Origin: Norana najaformis
Lineage: Eukaryota; Annelida; Clitellata; Crassiclitellata; Hormogastridae
Length of the DNA: 64,000 bases
Reading direction: 5' to 3'
Assembly (NCBI GenBank): GCA_964023275.1
Contig: OZ029929.1
Span: 11,604,483 to 11,668,482 of the forward strand
Each line of letters opens with the position of its first letter. Position 1 is the first letter of the stretch. A program made the translations under genes and the position numbers. This document shows positions 20,830 through 45,036 of this stretch, piece by piece. The notes under the pieces are model-generated. The model was not told where the DNA came from, made no database searches, and was given only the letters and a program-made list of their open reading frames with translations.

Positions 20830-22608
20830 GCTCATCATCCTCGCCTTCCTCGCTTCAACTGGAATCACTTTCCTCATCCTCGGTTGTGCATTGCAACAAT
20901 ACAAGTACGCAAAACTGTTTTTTACTCTTGGTTTACATTACTTGATGCTGTTTTTGTTAGATTCTGGTGCTATATAAAATATAAGGAACAAACAGATAAG
21001 CATTTTTAACAGTAAGTTGTGCAATAGCCTAGTGGTTTGTGTGGTGGACTGTAGACTCAGAGGTAAAGGGTTCAAATCCCTGCCAGGGCAGATGGGTGTT
21101 TTCAAGATTTGTGCACCATTTATGCCCTCTGGTGAACTCAGTGATAAAATGCATACAGCGACCGTACACTACCAGTGGGAAGATCAGATGGCGAGGGGGA
21201 GGACTGGCCACTCAATTCATATGCCAAGGCTGAGAAAATGAAGTCATTAATACTTCCTATCTGTGGCTGCCTCTCGAGGTTAGCTCAGAAGACTGCTTCT
21301 TGTTTCTACTCCTTGTTATTCTTCTCCTTGTTCTCCTCCTCCTTCTCCTTCTCTTCTTTTTTCTTCTTTTTCTTCTTTTTTCTTCTCTTTTTTCTTCTCT
21401 TCCTCCTTTTTCTTTTCCTCCTCCTCCGCATCCTCCTATTTCTTCTCCTCCTCTTCCGCCTTTTTCTTCTTATCCCTGTCTTCTTTTCCTTCTTCTCCTT
21501 TTCTTCTTCTCCTCTTCCTTTTTCTCCTCATATCTTCCTCCTTTTTGTTCTCATCCTTCTTCTTCTGCTACTCTTTTTTCTCCTTCTCCTTCTTCTCCTC
21601 CTTGCTCTTGCTCTTCCTATTCTTCATCTTCTTCTTCATAGAGTTGCTAAGTGTGGATAATTTTTTGTGCAGTGTCTGGTGGCCGATGTTCGTTGTCGTA
21701 TTCTACCTTCTGTCGCCATTTCCGACACTGGTTGCCCGTCGCTTCTCCGACGGAGAGGAGAGATCTAGTTCTTTGATTGAAGTCTGCTGCTTCGTCACAA
21801 CCTGCATTGTTCTGTCATCTTATGGTCTGCCAATCATCCTAGCTAGAAAATTCATTGTGAGTAGTAGTAATTTACTCTTTGTTTATACAAGATGGATACT
21901 CTCGAATACTGATACTATCTAACACTATATAGCACTATCTAATAATTACTAAACCTAACACTACATAGCCTGTCTAACACTTACTAACCATAACACTATA
22001 TAGCGATGTCTAACAATTACTTACCCTAAGACCATATAGCACTATCTAACAATTACTAACCCTAACACCGTATAGCACTATCTAACAATTACTAACACTA
22101 ACACCATATAGCACTATCTAACAATTACTTACCCTAACACTATATAGCACTATCTAACAATTACTAACCCTAACACTATATCGCACATCTTACTAACTCT
22201 GTCTTGAAGAGGCGCTACACAAATTTCAAATTACAATCTGCCCCCTATATCGAACAGTAGAAACTTCCACTACTTCTACGTACTGTTTCGCTTTATTCTG
22301 CTCAGACGTGCACTTTCAACCTGCCTTAAGAAACTGCCTTAAAGTGCACTTGTTTGAATCTGTTCGATAGCCATGTGAACAGCACTTCTAAGAGGTACAC
22401 TACACTATCGTGTAATGCATTCAGTTACATTACAAAATCTGTAGTGCATTAAATTGGTTTGTAAGTGACTTTGTTTTTGATTGTGTAGATTGAGTGGGGT
22501 GCGTGTGGATTTGTGATGGCCGGAAATTCCGTGATCTTCATTGCCATCTTTCTCCTTTTCTACTTCTTCACTAGAGAGGAGGATTCCTTTGAGTACAGCA
22601 CCTGGTGA
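20830..22608 (+). CDS. LEPROTL1: LEPROT/VPS55-family membrane protein (first exon not located)
   Basis: Exons 20830-20904, 21673-21856 and 22489-22608 (TGA), phases consistent. The product has the family's four hydrophobic helices: LIILAFLASTGITFLILGCA, WWPMFVVVFYLLSPFPTLVA, EVCCFVTTCIVLSSYGLPII and WGACGFVMAGNSVIFIAIFL, with the family motifs LxLGCAL, SPxPxLxxRR, SxYGxPxxLAR and (E/K)WGACG. LEPROT/VPS55 proteins act in endosome-to-vacuole/lysosome sorting and modulate surface levels of some receptors. About 126 residues are visible against about 131 in vertebrate members, so only a short first exon is missing. One candidate is the ATG at 19324-19328 (reads MATIRCT before a possible donor gtataa), but this is weak. 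LEPROT and LEPROTL1 cannot be separated here; the symbol is a family label. Confidence 0.85.
21010..21235 (+). mobile_element. tRNA-derived SINE (family D)
   Basis: 'gcctagtggtttgtgtggtg' followed by 'gggttcaaatccctgcc' resembles tRNA A and B boxes. The rest is non-coding body. A single copy in this window, so the family is uncertain. Confidence 0.5.
21300..21640. repeat. 340-bp polypyrimidine tract (TTC/TCC)
   Basis: Almost pure C/T on the plus strand, ending about 30 bp before the acceptor of LEPROT exon 3 (21672). The Ser/Phe/Leu-rich ORFs through it are artefacts. Confidence 0.85.
21905..22200. repeat. Tandem repeat, unit about 37 bp, about 7 copies
   Basis: Repeated 'atatagcactatctaacaat' plus 'tactaaccctaacac', directly after LEPROT exon 3. 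Copies differ slightly. Confidence 0.75.
22255..22400 (+). mobile_element. LINE 3'-end fragment
   Basis: Frame LRNCLKVHLFESVR resembles the terminal helix of LINE ORF2 proteins. Heavily decayed. Confidence 0.35.
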
Positions 22609-23221
22609 AGATCCATCCTCCTCATTCGAACAAGATGGATTTTTCATTTGAAACTCTGCAGTGTAGCCTGAACATCAGTCTTGATTCTAATCATATATCG
22701 GACAGCTGTTGTAGCATATAGTCAGTCTGTGAACCCACTAAGTCTTGGAGATCTTCTTAATCTTCTTAGGTTACCTCACATGAAAAGAATCTTCCTTAGT
22801 CGACTTTTATATACGTTGCATCAGTTTTACTATTCTATTTGTATTTTGTTGCATTTCCATGGGTGGACATGGTGGCCATTTAACCTAGTAAATTGGAGAG
22901 TATGAGTTCGAGCCTATCTACCTTTAATCACATTGCGAGGTACACATATACGTAAAAACACACACACAGACACACGGGTAAACATACACACATACATACA
23001 TACATGCCCTAGTTTGGTCATTTGTACCATTATTTAATTAGTAATGCAAAGCTTATGTTTTTAGTATGCTGTATTGTGATTTGAATTTTGTTGCAGTGTG
23101 AAAACTGTCACTTGTCTTCTATTATTGAAGAAAATCTTTCTTAATTTTTAGATTGTGGTGCTATATGAATAAATATAAGAAACGAGCACTTCTGTTTCGG
23201 TTTTATTCTTGTCTGTTGCAT

Positions 23222-23330
23222 GGAGACTGGGCAGCGGTGGTGAAGGATCTCACCCAATAAATTCATTGAAAACTGAGCAGGGTCAAGGTCATACGATCAC
23301 TATAGAAAACCGTGTACATTTACATTTACT
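23222..23330 (+). mobile_element. SINE B fragment
   Basis: Only the body: 'gggcagcggtggtgaaggat', 'ctcacccaataaattcattg', then 'acatttacatttac' tail. Confidence 0.65.
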
Positions 23331-23555
23331 GCTAATGTAATGTCCTTTTGGCTGTTTTGGGAGTTCACAACCTACAGACCTATATGCATGTTCTGGCAAG
23401 AGCTGTAAACGAAAGTTGTCTGCTCGTCGGATAGCTTTTATCATGTTTTTTATCAACATCATCACAGCTACTGTTGTCAGCTATCTGAAGGCAATGGGTC
23501 CTTGTACATGCGCTTTTTTAGGTACTTACAAGTGGCATATTAAGTGACTTGACAA

Positions 23556-23668
23556 TTGTAATTTTAACTTGAAATTTCTACAGCGCCCAGTGAAAGCTAC
23601 GTTGCGGAAACCAGCTTATTCACAGGCGCTCAGCCAAAACAAAATCGATAGGCAGAAATGGTTCGGTT
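23556..23668 (-). mobile_element. LINE family A 3' end (minus)
   Basis: 'aatttctacagcgcccagtg' and 'ttattcacaggcgctcagcc' match the family UTR in reverse. Confidence 0.65.
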
Positions 23669-24061
23669 ACAGGATAGCTATGATGACCTAATGATAGCTT
23701 TGAACAAAAGTATTCCTGTCTTCCGGAAGGGATCAGAGAATTCGTTATCGGTCAGTCAGGTAGGGAGTCACAAAGCAAGCAGTACATACACAAGCCAAGG
23801 CGGAGGGACAGAAGCATAGAAAGGCAAAGAGCATGGACGGCTACCATCGGGTGTCGTACGTGGTTTATCTCGAACCCCAATACAGAGATACACATGCCCA
23901 CATTCACGGAAGGAAAGGGTGGCTTTCACAGACAGCAACAGCATTGGAACGTAGACCTTTTTAGTCTTGCAAAATATTTTATTTGAACAACTGCAAAACA
24001 AGTTAGTTTCAACTTGTAGCGCTTCACAGTTTTACATTACGCTGCTGTCTCCTTTACGTAC

Positions 24062-24172
24062 ACCCATTCTAATGGGCAGCGATGGTGAAAGACCAGATAA
24101 ATTTACTGACAAATGAGCAGGGTCGAGACCTTATGATCGCTATATGAAACCGTGTACATTTACATTTATGCA
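24062..24172 (+). mobile_element. SINE B fragment
   Basis: 'cccattctaatgggcagcga', 'aatgagcagggtcgagacc' and an acatttacattt tail. Confidence 0.6.
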
Positions 24173-24726
24173 TCCCAAAAATTGTGGCGCCAGATAAATG
24201 CACAGAAGGCCCCCCACTTCCGACAAAAACACTTGCTCTGAGGATTATAAATAGGATATGGATTCTACAGTTGATGACATCAGATACGTCGTAACCGTGT
24301 GATTGACTATTCTAAGTAAGTAAGTAAGCTAACATTTATAGCGCGCTTAAACAAAACTAGTCTTGCACGAAAGCGTAACATAAACTAAGTTAATCGTAAT
24401 AAAGTCTAAATAAATGGGTTTTAAGTGCAGCTTTAAATATTCTGTACTAGCTTTGTCATTAAGCAATACCATTATCGTGATCCGAGTACGCTTTATAGTC
24501 CAATTGTATTTAAATAAATTGACTTCTGTTTTAAAATAATATAAAACTTCAAATACTTGTTCTTATCATTCTTGCCGTGGCTACATAGTCAATCAATAAA
24601 CCGGTAGATGGCAAAGACGTTGAATGACGTTTTGGGCGGAGTTTTCTAGCTACATAATGCATAATCTGTGATAAACTTGACCGTGTAAGCATGAAAAGAC
24701 GCAAATATCTATGCTAAATTCACAAA

Positions 24727-37987
<13,261 letters not shown>

Positions 37988-38379
37988 CCCTTCCGCTCCC
38001 TGGTAACCCTTCAACTTCCTTACTGACCCATTTCCTGGCTGAATTCCCTTTAACCCGAGCCTAGGAAAGAAAGCTTTCCTCTGGAGCTTGTTTCTGTTGA
38101 GTTGCCCAAAACAACAAGGCCAATTATTGAAAGGGGACTGGCCTCGTCGGTTTCTGCTTGCCCTTTGCGTCCTCGTACTTTTGGCATTTGGTTGGCATTA
38201 TGCTGTACCTTGCTCTTTGTTTCCTCGTTTTTGCTTTGTGACTGGTGTTACAGTCTTATCAGGAGCCTCTTTGTTCTCATCGTGCTTTATCATCTTCTCG
38301 GTTTTTGCTTTGTTGGTATCCTTTACTGGCCTTATCACTGAGGCCTTTGTTAATTCCTAAGGCCACGTTGTACTTTCAT

Positions 38380-38645
38380 GGGGTCGTCCATAAAGGACAT
38401 CTGCAAATAAGACAACCCCTCCCTTCCCCTTGTCCACATTTGCACAGTTGGCATTACTCTCCCGCCATCCCCTGTTACGGAAGTCTGCACTCCAATGGAG
38501 TACTATGGTAGGCTATCCTGTTGCTCTTGCAGGGCTAGCTGTGGTACAGGGTGGGTTACTTTGATGCTGTTGTGTCCAGCGAAGGAATCCTGATCAGATC
38601 CAGTGCAGTACAGACTATGCTCGTGTGTCTGCACCTGGTGTTAAA
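38380..38645 (+). mobile_element. DNA-transposon-like repeat, copy 1
   Basis: Starts GGGGTCGTCCATAAAGGACA, similar to the TIR of the element at 1966, and ends near 'acctggtgttaaaggc'. Internal blocks (ggcattactctcc, gggctagctgtggtacaggg, actttgatgctgttgtgtcc) match copy 2 at 40944. Confidence 0.55.
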
Positions 38646-39405
38646 GGCACAGGCTGTACAGAAATAACTGCATGTACCAAACTTATATTCAGATGTCTGC
38701 ATTTGGGTTAACCCCTTTCTTATCCTCATTTGGGTGATCCCTCTCCCCTTTTGCAGTCATCCTTTAATTGACGACCCCTTGTCCTCTCCTGGGCCTGATA
38801 TATGTCCTTATACACAGCTTCTTATCTTGTTATTTGCATTTTGCCTTGCACATCTATGTATCTCATTTTGTCTGTGTATTCGCTGTGCATTTGTGGTCTC
38901 GGCTGTGCATATTCCAGTTGGCGTCGTGCAATAAGTTTTGTGAGCTCAATTATGTATTCGGAACTGTGCGTAAAGTAATCTTGCCATGTTACGAAAAGCT
39001 TGACTGTTGTTTGACCTGTGTTACTTTTATATGAACCTTGTTGATGTCAATTCAGCTTTCTTGTTAATTGCAAGCTGGCCTTTCTGCTGACTTAAAACTG
39101 GCCTTCTTGGCCTCATTTTGACCTTGTTCTGAAATTGGTACCTCTGTATTTGGCCTGCCTCTTGGCCTCAACCTGGCCTTGCTTGCCAGAAACTGGTTTA
39201 CCTGTTCCCTGGCTTTGGCCTGTCTCTTAGTCTTGGAAGGTCTTGTCCTCCGGCTGGCCTTGTTGCCTTCAAACTGGCCTTATTGGCCTTGATTTGGCAT
39301 TCCTGTTGGCCAAAACAGAGCCTTTCGTTTGGCTTTGAATTGACTTTGTGTTTTGTGTGAAGATTGTTATTAGTACCTGTTTTTGCTGTCTAATTGGATT
39401 TCCAG

Positions 39406-39511
39406 ACAGCCAAATTCGTTGGATCCACTGCTGGTCCTCAGTTGCTACTACGGGACGATGCGGGCCAAGTGACTGTGGCTTTCTGGGACAAAATTAAGTT
39501 CAATTATGCAG
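39406..39511 (+). other. Orphan exon-like coding block
   Basis: A 106-bp segment bounded by a good acceptor (ggatttccag|ac) and a donor (gcag|gtattc), open as TAKFVGSTAGPQLLLRDDAG then QVTVAFWDKIKFNYA. Composition looks coding and unlike its surroundings. It belongs to no gene model I can build here. It could be an isolated exon of an unrecognised gene, or a captured exon. Confidence 0.3.
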
Positions 39512-40494
39512 GTATTCGATTCGAACTGTTGCGAGTTCAATTCCTGTAGTTCAGTAGAACGTGGATTTCTTTTTGACTGGCAGGCAGTAAGCTGCTAACC
39601 CAAATGCATGCTTTAGCAAACTGTGTGTTTGTGAACAAATCTTATGCAGTTTTCTAGTTCAGAGTTTGATTCCGGTAAATGTATAGAAAATATTTTTTAA
39701 CCTGATGCCCCTGAATGAGTGGGAAAAGTGGTTAAGTGTTTTTACATATTATGGAATTGGATCAATTATGATATAGGTCCTTAAATAAACTAACACCTCG
39801 GTTTTTGACAATTTTGAAACTTTGATGATGAACACTTGATAATGCTCTTAATCTGTGTTTCATAACTTGAATATTTGAGAATTATGATTGGCAGTTGAGT
39901 TGCATAATTGAGAAAACTGGTGCTCTAAGTTTATAACCTGATGCTTTAAAATCTTGCCGCACGAGCCGTGAAGCTCAACATTTGAAACATCTAATTGTGA
40001 AGTTAGAAACAAGAGTTTCGTAACTTAAATATAGCATTTGAGAATCGTAACTGATGCTCGACTAAACCTGATAGCTGATGACGATCCTCCTTGCCGGCAT
40101 GCCTATAAATATTTGATGGGACCCATTTGGGCCCTAAATGGGACTGTGGGCCTCATATGAGAATACTGGCAGGAAAGTGATACTGAAATTATGTCGGGTT
40201 TGAAACATATCTTTTGAGAATTTCCATGTGTGGCGAGTTCCTGTGGTTGATAATGCATTCTTTTAGCTTTGTGTTTGGTGTTTGATGTGAAATTTACAAA
40301 CAATTTGTGGCTGTTCATGTGACTGTGCTTCAGCCAAGTAGATAATCTTTCAACCTTGTAATGTAATGTCACTTTATACGACTTCATGTAACTACCTTAA
40401 CTTCATGGAGCTGTTGTAACTTCACATTCAAGCCATACTTTAGACAGGGGAATGACCATCATATAAACTCATCTGTGCTCCACCGCTTGCAATT

Positions 40495-40765
40495 TCTGCA
40501 TTGGCCTTTCACTCAGAATTGAAAAAATTCCTGTTTCACAGATCCTATCCTGACACCCTTCTTCCTCTTATCTCTCTTTCTGCTCCAATCCCAAACACCA
40601 CCTACCGTAGCTGCCACACTGTCTCTCTGCCTGACTTGGATCTTGACCTGGAACCGAACCATCTTGCCTATCTTTTGTTTTGACTGAGCGCCAGTGAATA
40701 CGCTGGTCCCCGTGACGTGGCTTTCGTTAAGCGCTGTAGAAATCTCGGGATTACGATTACGACCC
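40495..40765 (+). mobile_element. LINE family A 3' end with readable ORF2 tail
   Basis: Best copy in the window: frame FHSELKKFLFHRSYPDTLLP, then LISLSAPIPNTTYR and LEPNHLAYLLF before the stop, then UTR 'tgactgagcgccagtgaata', 'gcgctgtagaaatctcggga' and tail ttacgattacga. The S-x-L-K-x-x-L-F helix marks it as the end of a non-LTR retrotransposon ORF2. Confidence 0.7.
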
Positions 40766-40943
40766 CTGGGTTGAGCCCGGCTTCTGACCTGGCATTGAAA
40801 CTGAAACAAAATTTGGCTCTGTTAGACTTGATTTAATATAGGACCAGTCAGCTGGACTCCCTGAAATGTGCTTTTGTATGTCACAGAGATATTTAGGAGA
40901 TTTACACTACAAAATAAGGACTGGTCGCCCATCCTCGATCCTA

Positions 40944-41283
40944 GGGGTTGTCCATAAAGAAAGTCTGCAAAAATTACATACTTTGGAACCATCCTTCCTC
41001 TTGACTGTATTTGGCATTACCTTTCACTGAACCCCTTTGTGAAAATCTGAACCCCAACGCAGTACCAAAGCCTATATTAGACTATCCTGTTGAACCGGAA
41101 GGGCTAACTGTTGTACGGGGTGGGGTACTTTCGCCTGTGAATAAGCTGGTTCCCGCGACTTGGCTTTCGTTGAGCGCTGTAGAAATCTCGAGATTACGAT
41201 TACTTTGATGCTGCCGCGTCCAGCAAAGGGACTCGTAATTAAACCCAAAGCATTCACGGCGTCAAGTTGGTGTTTAATAAACA
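40944..41283 (+). mobile_element. DNA-transposon-like repeat, copy 2, interrupted by a LINE fragment
   Basis: Starts GGGGTTGTCCATAAAGAAAG and matches copy 1 at 38380 in order. Between 'gggtacttt' and 'gatgctgccgcgtcc' it is split by the 69-bp insertion at 41132-41200. Confidence 0.6.
41132..41200 (+). mobile_element. 69-bp LINE family A 3'-end insertion with target duplication
   Basis: Holds only the last part of the family UTR (cgcctgtgaataagctggtt to gagattacgat). It is flanked by tacttt at 41126-41131 and 41201-41206. Copy 1 of the host repeat has the uninterrupted site. Confidence 0.85.
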
Positions 41284-41757
41284 TTCGGTATTCAAAACTA
41301 CTGTATGGACCAAATATAAACGCGGACGTCCGAATTGGGCATACCTCTTCCCACTGCCCGATTTTGGGTCGGCTTTTGGGGTGCTCTAAGTGTTCGTCCC
41401 ACCAGTGCCGCCGAATCGAATGTCGCGATTTTTAAAATTGAAAATGGCGGCCTCTATCAACCATAGTCCATGATCCACTGCCCAACGCATAGACATGGCC
41501 CAACGGGGCACATTAAACTCTGCGCAAATAAGTTGAAATTAAGGCTCACGGATCAACTAAGATATCCTGATGCACAGTGCCTCAATTATTTTTGTTCCAT
41601 TCCCAGAAGTATCGTAACTGAGAGATTGCTTACCTATTTAAATCAAAAAGGGTTGCTCAAGAATTTAACTAGAGGACCAGATATTATTTGAGGTAAAAAA
41701 GTTAGACGACAGTCTGATACAAATTTAACTTAATTTGCACTTGTGGGACTGGATTTG

Positions 41758-42003
41758 GTGAAAGTTTGGCCTAGTTAGCTACATCGGTAAACGCGTACTC
41801 CAAGAGCCTCTGTGCGTGAGGATCCCCGGTTCGCAACCCGAAGGTGGCTTATTTCAGAGATTTGAATCTTGGGCTAGCACCGTCCGCGCACGGGGACCGT
41901 AGATGGCGTTGCGCTCATTCAAAAGAGCAGCGGTGGTGAAGGACCTCACCCGAACAGGGTCGAGGCCATACGGTCGCTTTCGAAAACCTTTAAGGCTACA
42001 TTT
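41758..42003 (+). mobile_element. SINE B, full-length
   Basis: tRNA-like head (cctagttagctacatcggta; B-box ggttcgcaaccc) and the conserved body (gggcagcggtggtg-type, here 'gagcagcggtggtgaaggac'), shortened in the 'attcattgaaaaatgag' block. Confidence 0.75.
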
Positions 42004-42009
42004 ACATGT

Positions 42010-42125
42010 GGGAGACGGTCGATAAAAGAGATGCTGACCTGATTGCGGCTTGGCTTTGATGCGCCGTCGGTTAATGCCTTATGCATTAGACACCGGAGCA
42101 TTAGAAGTTTCTAATGATTAAAGAG
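42010..42125 (+). mobile_element. LINE family G 3' tail
   Basis: 'tgcgccgtcggttaatgcct' and 'caccggagcattagaagttt' followed by 'ctaatgatta', as in 6070-6365. Confidence 0.55.
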
Positions 42126-43284
42126 TGTTGCTGACTTCTTCAAATTACCTACCTAATGCGAAAATTGTCGTTATAAAAATTTGACGTTAGAATGATTTGT
42201 AACCGCTAAAGAAGTAAATAAATTATAATTAATTTAAAGCCTTATCTATGTCAGTTGTACGTTTTCTCAGTAATAGTTTGCAATAGTTTAAATCAGTTTT
42301 TCAGCCGCTTATGAAAATAAAATAGCCTATTACTTGGGTATTGGTAATAAAGTTGTATTCAACCAACTACTAGATGTCGCTTCATGGTTTCGGGCGTCAG
42401 TAATTAGAAGGCGAATCTTTATCATAGTATGATTGATTATCCGTTTAACTCGTAAGATACCCAAACATTTCAAAACTAAACAAAATTAACGCAGTTTTAA
42501 AGGTAAAATTGACATTTATAGCGCATTATATCGTGGTTGAAATTTTTTATTGAGGAAAAATGTAGGATTTAATTGGCGATAGTCTGACAACTTTCAGAAT
42601 CAAACCTCGCGCTCTGGCGTTTGTCGGTGTTGGTGGTTTGTCTAAAACCGTTTTCTAGTTTGCCGTCATAGTTGTATTTTCCGTAATGAATGGTTATATA
42701 TCACTAGATTTTCAGGGATTTTAAAGGTCTGCAGAAACATGTTTTATTCTCGGACAGGATGTTAGATTAGGACCGGATATTTGGTTAATAGGTCTCTTAT
42801 AAATCGTGATTCCCAGGCTTTCCGCGCGTCAGATACATTATTCCGTAGATGTTATATGCTATTATATATATCGCAAAACAGTATGCGTTGCGTTACTTGG
42901 TAATGCAGGTAATGCAGTTTGCAATCAATGTTATCAGTTTTATGTTTTACGATGAAAAATTTATGAATTGAATAAGGTATAACCTTTATTTATTGAGACA
43001 TATACATGTAGTATATAGTCTATATACAGCGCCAATACTTAATGACAGAAAGTAGTATTGAGTTATTATTAAGTAATAACTACTATCGCCCCATTTTATA
43101 ATCAGTCAATGGCGCACAACACTCAGTAATCCTGTATTAACGATCATGATCATATATACTTCAGGCATAAAATAATATTAATATTTGCTTTAAATTTTAT
43201 GAATTCTACAGAGTTTTGCGTTGAGTCCAATCTACAAGAACCTAGCCCTGGTCGTCGTTTCCAAGGGAGTACAAGTGGCCCAGG

Positions 43285-44976
43285 ATGTCGCTGGTGGACC
43301 TGGGAAAGCAACTGCTTGAAGCATCCAAAATGGGAAAAACCGAAGAGGTTCGAGCGCTGATGTCCAATGGCGCACCATTCACAACAGACTGGGTAGGTGG
43401 CGATTAATAAATTAATAATATTAATAAATTATTGGTAAAATTGTACACAGCAGAGGGCTACTGACTGTGTCCCCAAATTGTAAGTAGAGTGGACAAGAGG
43501 GACATGTCCTCCAAAACTTTAAGTTCAGAGGACAAGAAGGGCGTATCCCCAATGGTTAGGTTGAGGGGACAAGAGGGACATTCCCCCAATATTTAGGTTG
43601 ATTGGCATAAATGATTATGTCCCAGTCAAATTTTTTGTGCGCTACTTTTATGAACTTGAGCTTATTCATTTGTCACACTCTGTTGTTGCAAACTGTTGCA
43701 GTGCCTAGTCATGTTAAGAATGTGCCTTCATGCCACCCTCCTCTGAGAACTGTTGAACTCCAAGTGTGTTTGATGCATGGCCTCCCGCAAGGTGACGGAT
43801 GCTGGCTTAAAGCGATGCCATTTTTAGATGTGACCCACACACAAATGCCATCATAAAAAAGGCTTCAATTGATCATCGCTTCAAGTGAACCATAGTTAAA
43901 TGTCATCTGTTGGAGAAGACCAGTCAGAATCCAAAGGGTCGGGGGAAACAAGAAGTCAGCGTATGATGGGTAAGCGAATTAAAACAATGTGAAACTGATG
44001 CACAGTGTTGTTGTTTTCTTCACAGCTGGGTAGTTCTCCTCTGCATTTTGCGGTTCAGTTCGGTCAGATGGATACGGTCGAGGTCCTGCTGCGGGCGGGG
44101 ATCAGCCGAGACGCACGGACTAAGGTCGACCGCACACCACTGCATATCGCAGCCCAGGAGGGACATCTGATGATTGTCGAACTGCTTCTGACAAACGGTG
44201 CTGACATTGAAGCGAAGGACATGGTTAGTAATTATTGTAATTAATAATAATAAATTAATAATAATGATCGATATTCAGAGGGCTGTTCTTGGCACTGTAA
44301 ACAACAAAGGCCTAGTTGTTATCACATAACTTCTTACTTACTCATACTCGTATTACCAGCAACACAAGGGAAATCTGTTGTCATTTTCAACACATTGTTA
44401 TGGCAATCCAGTGCTTGTTTTATGTATGTATCAAGAACCTCGCTATAGCATCATCGTTTTTTTGAGTTACGTTTGGTTTGCCAGAACTTGACAATTTCTG
44501 GATGTTAGAGAATCGAGTTTCTCACATCTCCAGGGTATTTCCATTGTATATTAAGTAATGAGATTCTGGTTCCATGTTTCAGCTGCGCATGACCCCACTG
44601 CACTGGGCTGTTGAGAAAGGTCACATAGATGTTGCTCAGCTGCTCCTCAACCGTGGCGCCTCTATCAATTCCGAAAACAAGGTATGTAACAGATAAGGTA
44701 CACCAAACGTAAGGTATGAAAAACATAAGATAAGACAAACATAAGGTGTGACAAACTTAGCGTGTGTGAGATATAAAATGCACCTAGCGTAAAGTATGCC
44801 ATATCTAAAATTTGCCAAGCATAAGGTATGACTCATGTAAGGTATGCAAGATATGACAGATATATGACAAAATAAGGTGTCCTAAGATAGCAACACTTGC
44901 CTAAATTAGGTACTGAGATAAATTCGGTGATTCAAAAATATATGGCTGAGATAGGGCTGTGGAATTTATATATATA

Positions 44977-45036
<60 letters not shown>

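Larger units (their letters stand above)
22609..24726. other. Intergenic region between LEPROT-like and AMPK alpha genes
   Basis: No gene seen. Contains a CA/CATA microsatellite (22955-23005), a possible polyadenylation signal aataaa at about 23168, two SINE B fragments and one LINE family A end. The AMPK promoter should be near the right end; I see no clear TATA box. Confidence 0.5.
37988..43284. other. Intergenic region between AMPK alpha and GABPB
   Basis: No complete gene found. Contains two copies of a DNA-transposon-like repeat (38380, 40944), two LINE family A ends, a full SINE B, a LINE family G tail, and one orphan exon-like block (39406-39511). 38660-39350 is rich in 'ggcctt/ctggcc' words. 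42130-43200 is plain AT-rich sequence in which I see nothing. Confidence 0.5.

Noticed and set aside
21054-21082. tRNA gene at the B-box-like sequence of family D
   Set aside because: No complete cloverleaf or acceptor stem could be paired. It fits a tRNA-derived SINE head better. The same applies to SINE B, C and E heads.
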